22,965 nucleotides of DNA. It comes from Hypsibius dujardini (taxonomy: Eukaryota; Tardigrada; Eutardigrada; Parachela; Hypsibiidae). The translations under genes and the position numbers were made by a program. The DNA is taken from NCBI GenBank assembly GCA_001579985.1, contig LRSR01011171.1, forward strand, positions 1-22,965, read 5' to 3'. The notes beneath the pieces were generated by a model that was given only the letters and a program-made list of their open reading frames with translations, ran no database searches and had not been told where the DNA came from. Positions 9,759 through 17,375 of this stretch are shown piece by piece. Numbering within the stretch: position 1 is the stretch's first letter; each line of letters begins with the position of its first letter.

Positions 9759-10245
9759 AACAGTACATATTACTGCGATTCCCGCCGAGTGTTATAGGCA
9801 CGGTATGTACGAAGTACCGTCCAATCGGCGACTGAGAAATTCCCACGTTTTGACGAAAAGCCTGCAGACGATTATCGAATAAAGGTGATGAATCGGGCAA
9901 ATTCATTTCTTAGCGCACGAGCAGCAGACTAATGAAAGCATGAGCTTATCTGAAAATACTTTGACTGTCTGGCTGTCTGACTTGTGAGGTCTGTCTGACT
10001 GGTGAGAAGCTTCGCCTGTGGCAGAAACGTTTCATTTTTAACCTAGGTCAGTTGGCGGTGAATTGTTGTGCAGGGCTCGTGCAAATTGATACCCTTCAAA
10101 GGGTGGTTGGGTGGGGGGGGGGGTTTAACCATGATACGAAGGTACGACCGCCTGATTAGAATGGCCAATTAGTCCCGATTCCTGTGTACCGTTTCTCGGT
10201 AGTACGTTCGTATATTTGCTGGAGATATGACAACATGGCTAACTA

Positions 10246-10339
10246 ACAAATGAATTCACCTTGTCAATGACAAATGAATTCACCTTGTGAATGACAAATG
10301 AATTCACCTTGTGAATGACAAATGAATTCACCTTGTCAA
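10246..10339. repeat. Second 24-bp tandem array, four copies
   Basis: Four units of ACAAATGAATTCACCTTGT plus a short ATGA-type joint, differing only by C/G changes near the joint. Each unit contains an EcoRI-type GAATTC palindrome. It is unrelated in sequence to the array at 8632-9126 despite the same period. Confidence 0.92.
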
Positions 10340-10856
10340 GTAAATATATCACTATGAGGCACCGACAAATATGATTGCAACTACTGCTGCGATAAAACTT
10401 GCTTTTGAAGGCTATATGAGGCACATCACTTTCTGCGTTATTACCCACTTGTCCCATGCAAGTTTATACACTTTATTCATCAGCGCAAATTTTGAGTTGG
10501 AAATCTGCTGCATCTTGTCTGGAAAATGGAGTTGAAATTTAGCATCACGCTGCTGCTGGCATTTGGTAAAGCGTTTTACACAGTTCCTTGTTGTTTTGCT
10601 TTTTTTAGGTTTATTTCATTACAAGAATTTGTTATAACCAGGTTCGGGGACGTTTGCCATGCGATGCCCCAGTCCGGACTGGTATTACCGGAAAACCACG
10701 GACAAGTGCTACTTCATCCAGGGCAACGAGGGCGCGAGCGGTGGCGACTCCGCGACAGGCGCACTGACATCGTTTACTTTGTTGTGGGATCAGGCTGTCG
10801 AGGAATGTCGAATTAGGGGTGGCAAAATTGCGACGTTCAGTGACGCCGAAGAGCTG

Positions 10857-11233
10857 GTACGGATTTATTTTAGGGGTTATTTTACAAAAACTAGGCAACT
10901 ACCGGTCATTAGCTTCTAGTCGGATAAAAATTGACTACTAAGAATTTTTAGTTTAGTTTCGGCTAGTAACCTCAAATTTCAGTTCGAAATTAGTTTCCTA
11001 ATTTTAGCTTTTTAGTTCTCCCACTTAACTTTTCAAGAACTAAAACTTGGTTTTTTTTGTCAACTGAAAATACTAAAGCCAAAAAATACCCTGTAAAATT
11101 TACAGTTTAATTTTTGTTAAGTGTTTTTAGTTTCGTTTAGTTTTGCCATCCCTTTTTATCAACGTATTTATTGTGTAACTATTTTTCATCAAGCTCATAA
11201 TTCAAAATGAGATTGTATTTCGTTTCACTCCAG
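10857..11233 (+). other. Intron of lectin gene 2, AT-rich
   Basis: A 377-nt phase-0 intron from GTACGG to CACTCCAG. It is rich in TTTAG and CTAAAA words that loosely resemble 12000-12215 in a later intron, which may reflect a decayed dispersed repeat. No coding potential is seen. Confidence 0.55.
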
Positions 11234-11465
11234 GAGTGGGTTAAGACCAAACTGGTGGACATCGATTATTGGACTGGCTTGACGTATCAGAATTACAGAT
11301 GGCAGTGGTATGACGGCGAAACCTTCACCGAATACGTCACGATACCCATGGTGTGAGTTGACCAATCAATAAATCAGTCCACGCCCATTCGAGTGCGCCC
11401 ACTCATAGACTTGACATGTGTGGGCGCATGGGTTTGGGTGTGGGCTGAAGAAGTCATTCCGCCCC

Positions 11466-11659
11466 AGCTGTATATCTACTGTCTCGATCACTTGGTGCTG
11501 CGTAGCTGTATATCTACTGTCTCGATCACTTGGTGCTGGGTACCTGTATATCTCTACTGTCTCGACCACTTGGTGCTGCGTAGCTGTATATCTACTGTCT
11601 CGATCACTTGGTGCTGCATAGCTGTATATATCTACTGTCTCGATCACTTGGTGCTGCGT
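11466..11659. repeat. 38-bp tandem array, five copies
   Basis: Five units of about 38 bp containing CTACTGTCTCGATCACTTGG and a GTGCTGCGTAG-like end, in the intron 11353-11833. The last unit runs into the left arm of the hairpin at 11632-11760. ORFs across the array are artefacts. Confidence 0.92.
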
Positions 11660-11760
11660 TTTAGATCCACCGTATATTATGACTGCACTGAGGCACGGTG
11701 TGTGCAGTGGTAATGTACGGGTGGGTCTAAAAAGTAACACCAAATGATCGAGACAGTACA
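11632..11760. repeat. Long imperfect inverted repeat (about 59-bp arms)
   Basis: Positions 11632-11689 and the reverse complement of 11702-11760 align along their whole length with scattered mismatches. Shared blocks include ACTGTCTCGATCA, TTGGTG, TTTTAGA and ACTGCAC. The loop is only about 12 nt. A transcript would fold into a long hairpin. The left arm is also the last member of the 38-bp array. It could be a foldback element or a small-RNA precursor. Confidence 0.75.
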
Positions 11761-12223
11761 GTATCTGTATTGTTTGTCGGTGCTGATCGGGCCAATGAAG
11801 GGCTCACTAAATTAATTGAGTTCATCTTCGCAGTGACGATCCACCAAGTCCGGGAACGGGCTTCTTAGTAAACCAAACTCGAGCGACTCTTCATTAAGAC
11901 ATTACTACCCGCAAATTTGTGTGGTATCTGGAACTTGGGAGTGCCTCAAACAAGAATGCCTTTATCTGCAAAGGGGATTGGTGTACGTCTTAATCAGTGA
12001 TATCCTGCACCCTAATGCAAAAAAATACAATTGAGCCAACTAAAAAATAATTAACTAAAAGACTTGAAATTGTTTCGGTAATAAAAACTGTTTGACAACT
12101 TTCAATTTTCCCTTAAAGTATTTAATAACAAAAAGCAGTAGCATATGTTTGTCAGAAACTAAAAATTATGGCAGTAAAAAATTAGTAACTTTAGTTTAAT
12201 TTTTTAGTGTTTTTGTTTCTTTC

Positions 12224-12268
12224 ACGAGGCCTTGGTGTAAGATGGAAGAGGGCTGGAATTACAGAAAC
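12224..12268 (+). pseudogene. Decayed duplicate of the first exon of CTLD B
   Basis: These 45 nt match 12703-12747 at 37 of 45 positions without a gap, and both read P-W-C-K-M-E-x-G-W-N-Y-R-N. The copy lacks the AG acceptor that precedes the functional exon and runs into a TAG at once after the match (12269). It is a relic of an intragenic exon duplication. Confidence 0.75.
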
Positions 12269-12296
12269 TTAGTTTTGCTAGGCGTAACCGGGTAAC

Positions 12297-12575
12297 TGTA
12301 GTTGTAGTTTGTAGTTAGTAGTAATAGAAAACTAACTACCAACTACTAACTACCAACTATAACTACAACTACTAAGACCAACTACCAACTATAACTACAA
12401 CTACTAAGACCAACTACCAACTACAACTACCAACTACAACTACCAACTACAACTACTAATTACTAACACCAACTACCAACTACTAAGACCAACTACTAAG
12501 ACCAACTACTAACACCAACTACTAACACCAACTACTAACACCAACTACAAGTACTAACTACTAACTACTAACTAC
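12297..12575. repeat. AACTAC-type array with a short inverted start
   Basis: Positions 12331-12575 are an irregular array of AACTACC/AACTACT/AAGACC words. The preceding 12297-12326 carries the complementary GTAGTTGTAGTTTGTAG pattern, so the left edge can fold back on the array. It lies in the intron 11983-12700, which also holds the exon relic at 12224. Confidence 0.9.
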
Positions 12576-13650
12576 CATGTTTTATACACACCCTGCGTGC
12601 GTAACCTAGGTGGCTTGAAGTTCACGTGGGTTTTGGGTGGGAGGAGCTTGTAATTCTAATTCAAACCAAATGAAAAACAGTTTGACTGGTGCCACTTTAG
12701 CGACGAAGCCCTGGTGCAAGATGGAGGCGGGATGGAACTACCGAAACGGCACTTGCTACCAATACAATCCCGAACCCCTGACTTACAACCAGGCGGAAAA
12801 GCGTTGTGCGTGAGTCCCGATGCGAGTTCAAACAAGCTGAAATTGTGCCTCTTTTACTTCATTGGTTTGCGCGTACGTTTGTTTGTTTTATAAGTGGAGG
12901 TGGTCGACTGTTGATACCTAGTTCGTACGACGAAGACGCACGCGTGAAAAGATGGCTGCGAGTGACCCTTCGCGTCGAAAAAGCTTGGCTGGGCGTGGCC
13001 ATACGTCCCAAGCTGGAGTCCACTACCGTTGATACGGTCCAATGGTCCGACGGTTCACCCTTGCTCGGTCTCCCAATTAACGACTGGGTATATATTATAT
13101 ATATTTTTTTTATTCGAACACTCTGACAAATTCCCAGATGGGATAAACACCAGTTGCTTCGATAATGTAGCTTCCTCTTTCCGGCACCCTTAGACCACCA
13201 GCGATATGGTCGAGTAAATCAGGTAAGATACACACGCCTTACATCGGTAGAACTGCAAACGGTTTCTGAATTATTATTTGGTAATAAAATATTACTAACT
13301 AAAAGTATTACTAGAAGTAAAATAAAGAGACTATAATATAATATATAGACTATAAAGACTGTAATGGGTTTTGCTGAATCGAACATTTAGTAATATGACT
13401 ATCAGCAAAGATTACTGCGGAGAACTTTCGTGGAGCCCCGCGACGACCAGTATTCGGGATGGGTGGTCGGGAGATTTTTGGCCGAAACCAACGGTATACA
13501 TACCACATGAATGGAACTTCTCGGACGATTGCGATTCAGCCTTCATTCGACCCTTTGTCTGCGAGGCACCTGTCAGTGAGTCGCAAATTCGCAATCTCTT
13601 GACTCCGGCTTTTTGAACTAAATATTTGTAGCGAGCACAATCGGAAAAGA

Positions 13651-13844
13651 TGTTATTACTGGTTGTACTGCCTAACTTACACTGCACCAACAGATTATAT
13701 AGTACAGAAGACAAGAGACAAGAGAGAAAGAAGGTGGCCAAAGGTAAATGGAAAAACAAAGAAAGTAGCTAATGGAAGACGACGATTAAGACATAATGGA
13801 CCACTAATGATAATAGTTACTCAATCATATAGCTAGGCGCGACA
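13651..13844 (-). repeat. Putative 3' LTR, 194 bp
   Basis: In the sense orientation it begins TGTCGCGCC directly after the polypurine tract and ends AGTAATAACA, giving the canonical TG...CA ends. A TATATAA-like box lies at about 13695-13701. I see no AATAAA in it. The right boundary is well supported by the tract. The left boundary is inferred from the TGT/ACA rule and needs the 5' LTR for proof. Confidence 0.55.
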
Positions 13845-13860
13845 TTCCCTCCTTCTTAAG
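13845..13860 (-). other. Polypurine tract (plus-strand primer)
   Basis: The sense strand reads AAGAAGGAGGGAA immediately before TGTCGCG. In LTR retroelements this purine run primes plus-strand DNA and sits directly upstream of the 3' LTR. Confidence 0.7.
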
Positions 13861-13867
13861 AAACACA

Positions 13868-14497
13868 TTAAGTATGTCCAAAGCTACCAAGGCGAGGTTT
13901 AGGCCCGAAAACTGGCTGATACTGAAGGATGACGTCGCGAAGGTGGCGAGCGGAGGCGGGATTTAGAGGCTGGCCACGGCGATACTCACGAAGACGATAA
14001 CCGCGTTCAGGTCCAGCAGTCTTACCGAAGACAGCAGATGTGGCAATACCCAAGCTACGGCGAAAACCAGGTGTGTCGGCTTCGTCCAGAAAGGTGGATG
14101 CACTTGACGCAATTTCGTCGATGGTGTTCATTGGATCTTCTTCCAGTCGGAAGCGCAGGTTGGAGCGGACCCAGAGGCGTACATTGAATGCACGGTTGTT
14201 GTCGTCCCCAAAATCATTAGGCATGTTGATGGGACCGTACGGAGGTGGAATTTCAGGAGACGGAGAGCGTTGATGAACAGTAGCAAGCGGAACGGAAACC
14301 AGCATGGTGGGTTGAACAAGCATGCCATTATCATCTACGATGAAAGTGTCGGGACCCGATGAAAGAGGACTCGGAGGGCGCGAGATGGTAACTTCGGTAG
14401 GGTCTGGGTGAAGAGACGGAGAGGGAGAGTTGGCTATAATCAACTTCGGTAGAGAGTCATCACTGTCCGAATCGAGCGGCGTCGAACAGTGGGCCAT
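13868..14497 (-). CDS. Accessory ORF downstream of env, 209 aa, unrecognised, with PPPY motif
   Basis: I do not recognise this protein. It starts at a true ATG (14497) and ends TAA at 13868, a few bases before the polypurine tract, so it lies inside the element. Residues 1-90 look disordered, rich in Ser, Pro and Asp, with S-P-S-P and S-R-P-P-S-P clusters and P-P-P-Y at residues 84-87. PPxY motifs bind WW domains of NEDD4-type ligases and act as budding signals in many retroviruses. Residues about 100-209 look folded, with alternating charged and hydrophobic residues and an Arg-rich stretch near G-Y-R-L-R-E-Y-R-R. Two copies of the CTACCGAA motif lie within it, linking it to the rest of the element. 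A possible splice acceptor (CATTTAG, ending at 14525) lies 28 nt upstream. It could be a regulatory or budding protein, or a non-functional ORF. Confidence 0.6.
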   Translation of the reverse strand: MAHCSTPLDSDSDDSLPKLIIANSPSPSLHPDPTEVTISRPPSPLSSGPDTFIVDDNGMLVQPTMLVSVPLATVHQRSPSPEIPPPYGPINMPNDFGDDNNRAFNVRLWVRSNLRFRLEEDPMNTIDEIASSASTFLDEADTPGFRRSLGIATSAVFGKTAGPERGYRLREYRRGQPLNPASARHLRDVILQYQPVFGPKPRLGSFGHT

Positions 14498-15237
14498 GAT
14501 GGAATGAAACAGAATAAAATGAAACTAAATGACACATCAACGCGACAAATAACGTTTATATAAGGAGTAAAGACAATCAAGGAAAAAGAACGTGAAATGA
14601 AGAAGATTCCCAAGGTCAGTTTAGAGGAATCCGTAAGTGACGAAAAGGTAAACAAGACACTCTTACAAGACAACAAAGAAAAGACAAAACACTGAACAGA
14701 GAGTCGCACATGCGATCTTTTCCCGGATTTTGTTTCTTTTTCTTTTAATCCGGTTTGGGTAACACAATGGGCATCAAATTGTTTTTCTGACAGGCGAATT
14801 CAATTCCTTTTCTTTTGTGTGCTCCCAAATCTGGTCCTGCCCAGTTTCACATTTAAATTATTTTATTTAAATATTTTTATTTGGACCAGATTGCCTGTTT
14901 AATCAACATAGGTAGGCTGAAATAAAACATAAAATACAACTTCGGTAGCCACAAAATATACTTACTTGGCCCGTGCTTATCTTTTGGCCTGAGGGTTGGT
15001 AATAGATAGATAACATATTTTTAGACAAGTTCAACATTTTCTGGTTTCTCTTTTTCCCTCCTTCTTTTTTTTAAAATTATTATTTTAATATGGTGGTTGA
15101 ACTGTCAGCGGTTAAATGGTCAACTAAATACAATACACTCAAGCGGTTAATTATAAGGGAGAAGCCAGACACTAAAGGATAGATATACAATAATAGAAAC
15201 CCATCACCGAAATCGGGCAAGATACACAGGACGGTAC
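14498..15237 (-). other. Element spacer between env and the accessory ORF
   Basis: About 740 nt of AT-rich sequence without a convincing ORF in the sense strand. It includes one copy of the CTACCGAA motif at 14941-14948, outside any coding frame I can support. An 89-codon minus-strand ORF (14440-14709) lacks family features and overlaps the accessory ORF start. Confidence 0.6.
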
Positions 15238-17325
15238 CTATTCCACAACACTAGAGTGTGGTCGACGAGACAGGGGTTGGCGGGTGTCCAAGGGAGTAAT
15301 TGCTAGTGTTGAAACGGGGCGTGGGGGTAAAATAGGACGAAATCCAGACGGCCGGCGTACGGGATTGACGTGATTAGTGATGACCCCGTCCGATGATTCA
15401 TCCGATGAATTAGAGCGAACCGGCACTGAGGAGTTGTTATTACCACCGGTGACGTTAAAAACCATAGCAGCAGGTTGAGTAAAGGAAGTCAAAGGAATAA
15501 TTTTGGTAGGGCAAGCAACCTCATTTTCGGTAGGCGCATTAATAGACTGGGTAGCAGATTGATAACGACCACGAGAGCGGCGAGACGTGAGGAAACGAGG
15601 CAGAACCGGTTTGGAGCGACAGCAACGAGTCCAATTGCAGCAACAGTAGATCAGGCCGACCAATATAACAAAAGAGATCGAACCAATTGCAGCGTATTTG
15701 ACGTACTCAAACAGGGCCAGAGTAGGAGGGGCAGGAACGTCAGTCTTTGTTGTTTCAATGAACTCGTGAACCGTGGTTACCTGATTTGCCTCTAGTATAC
15801 CGCTTAGCTCTCCCAACATGGAATATAATTCGCGATGATCGGAATCAGCGATTCCACTCAAATAATTTTCAGCACGATCCACTTCAGTGTCAAATTGAGA
15901 AAATAATTGTACCGTTTCCAAATGATTTGTTGGCGCGATGAGTTGCCAGGCGAAACTGCGATACTCGTACCAATTTCCGTCAAAGTTGGCAATTGAGTCT
16001 TTCCAGAAACAGGGTGAATGATTACGTAATGTCTAGCCGTCCAATTCGATAGTGCGATTGCGCCAGTCAGGTTGTTGACCACAGCGTTCAGTTTTCACGC
16101 CAAAAGTAACATTAACCGGCAGACATTTTTTCACTAGACCAGAGGAGGAGGCGGCACGTACTGCGTAGCACTCCGGTAGACCAAGCTCACTAGCGGCCAG
16201 GATTTGACTGTGGTGAGAGAAAGCAATTATTCGTTCGGTTTGGGCTATGTCAGCTACACAGTGGAGATAGGCTAAATCGTCGTGAATCAGATCAAAATAA
16301 TGAGAATTTTTATTCTCGTAATATCCAAAATGTGCACTGATGAATCCAGCCCAAACATGATCACGTGGGGGAAATCGATTCGTAGTTGGCGGTGGCGTAG
16401 TTTTTTGGATAATTACTGGTTTGTACCACCCGGATACTTCTACGAGTGATTTAGGCGTTGCGTCATCTAAATCCCAATTGACCTTGCTGTACGTGATGAA
16501 AACGTCCGGTTGACCATCAACAGCGAAAGCTCTAATAGAGTTGCAGAGAATAATTGCTTTACCCAACTTGTAATCGGTTTGTGATGTTTTATCACTGAGC
16601 CAAACTTCGGTATTATTGACTTCGGTATCCTTAGACCCGTGGGACAGCCGATGAGCAGAGCCGTTGTAGACAGTGACGTACTCACAAGGCGTTGTTACGA
16701 CATCCTTTTGTGGGTTCCACACCAAAGTGAGTGTGTCTTGAACCGAGTGAGCTGCTGCTCTGTTAGGGGCCACTTCGCGTCCAAAAGCCAAAACAGCGGG
16801 AGAGTTTTGTAGTACCTCAAAAGTGACAAGCTCGTAGAAACAGCAGGTCACCTCATCGATTGTTGTACCCCACCACGGTGCTGTAACATGCGGCTTGCCA
16901 CAGAAGTTAAACCCGATGCCGCTTTTGACAAGGTGATTTTTTCCACACATGGAAGTGGTGACCATTCGCCAGCAGTCGACCGGAGCTACTGCAACTGCTT
17001 CTTGGTAAGTTTGATGGTCGTCAAGAGGAAGAAGATATCGTGTCACGCTGGCGCCAACAATCCATTGCTTGCAAGCGTATCCTTCAAATTTGTGAACCGG
17101 CAAACGGTGTTGTAGGACGGAATACGCGACGAGAGAAACTTGATCAACACGACGGGCAGGTATGGAGCACTTAGAAAAGCGGGTCAGGTTAATAGTGCCG
17201 ACGACAGTTGGACGAGAGCAGTCACAAGCCGTCATAGAGAACGCAGATGACTTGGGTAGGACGGCCGATATTGTTAACAGCGCGATAGCAGACAGAATAG
17301 CCAGAAGTGGAGTAATTGATTGCAT
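15238..17325 (-). CDS. env: Env-like membrane glycoprotein (interrupted by one TAG codon)
   Basis: From the ATG at 17325 (an alternative ATG lies at 17340) there is a strongly hydrophobic signal peptide ending near S-S-A-F-S, then a cysteine-rich ectodomain starting A-C-D-C-S-R-P. Several N-x-S/T sites follow, including N-L-T, Y-N-G-S, N-V-T and N-R-T. A TAG at 16033-16035 interrupts it after 430 codons, and the same frame stays open from 16032 to the TAG at 15238. The part after the break has a heptad-like segment, a transmembrane helix at about 15637-15705 with a Cys cluster, and a basic, Ser/Pro-rich tail of about 130 residues. It shares the reading frame of pol. It would be displayed on particles and act in entry if functional. 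The N-terminal D-C-x-x-P and cysteine spacing recall chuvirus-like glycoproteins captured by other retroelements, but that assignment is a guess. Confidence 0.7.
15637..15705 (-). other. Env transmembrane segment
   Basis: About 23 hydrophobic residues rich in Ile, Val, Ser and Leu end in a C-C-C and a C-C pair, followed by basic residues. This topology is that of a membrane anchor with a cytoplasmic tail. Confidence 0.8.
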
Positions 17326-17337
17326 TCTGCTGGGCGG

Positions 17338-17375
17338 CATACAGCGGCTTTGGGTCTGCAGAAAAAGACAAGGCG
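17338..17375 (-). promoter_or_regulatory. Candidate splice acceptor for env mRNA
   Basis: The sense strand reads CTTGTCTTTTTCTGCAG, a strong polypyrimidine tract with a CAG ending at 17356. It lies 16 nt before the first env ATG (17340) and 31 nt before the second (17325), at the 3' end of pol. Retroviruses and errantiviruses make env from a spliced mRNA with an acceptor in this position. The donor would be upstream of gag, outside the window. Confidence 0.55.

Larger units (their letters stand above)
9127..10244. other. Intergenic region between the two lectin genes
   Basis: No gene is visible. It holds the inverted-repeat segment at 9565-9758, a patch of CTGTCTG-like sequence at 9963-10000, a run of 11 G at 10113-10123, and otherwise mixed sequence. 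The upstream control region of lectin gene 2 should lie here or just after, but I see no clear TATA box next to its start. Confidence 0.6.
10526..13575 (+). pseudogene. Second C-type lectin gene, two CTLDs, probably damaged (3' end beyond the retroelement)
   Basis: Exons I can support are 10526-10565, 10642-10856, 11234-11352, 11834-11982, 12701-12809, 12895-13087 and about 13391-13575. The ATG at 10526 begins a signal peptide (M-E-L-K-F-S then a Leu-rich core) cut by a phase-1 intron. CTLD A has M-R-C-P-S-P-D-W, K-C-Y-F, Y-W-T-G-L and A-F-I-C-K. CTLD B has P-W-C-K-M, T-C-Y-Q-Y, A-W-L-G-V, W-S-D-G, D-Y-C-G-E, D-D-C-D and F-V-C-E-A. Phases close from 10526 to 13087. However, exon 11834-11982 has a TAA at 11895-11897 in the only frame that fits both neighbours, and 13087 cannot be joined in frame to 13391. 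The last exon ends in phase 1 at a GTGAGT donor, so the gene continued downstream. It could be a pseudogene, a damaged allele, or carry sequence errors. Confidence 0.65.

Noticed and set aside
8632-10339. CRISPR-like arrays
   Set aside because: Units are directly adjacent with no unique spacers, and the window is eukaryotic.
11868-11898. A 31-nt intron that would remove the TAA in lectin gene 2
   Set aside because: It has GT and AG ends but is shorter than any other intron here, and its length would throw the following F-I-C-K frame off.
11918-11960. Alternative frame with a lectin-like C-V-V-S-G-T-W-E-C, implying a 1-nt indel
   Set aside because: That frame meets a TGA at the exon start and does not fit the phase of either neighbouring exon. 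The F-I-C-K frame fits both.
15858-16082. Frameshift inside env, suggested by a separate ORF in another frame
   Set aside because: The env frame is open on both sides of the TAG at 16033. The other-frame ORF begins at a GTG and is a shadow, so a single nonsense codon explains the break.
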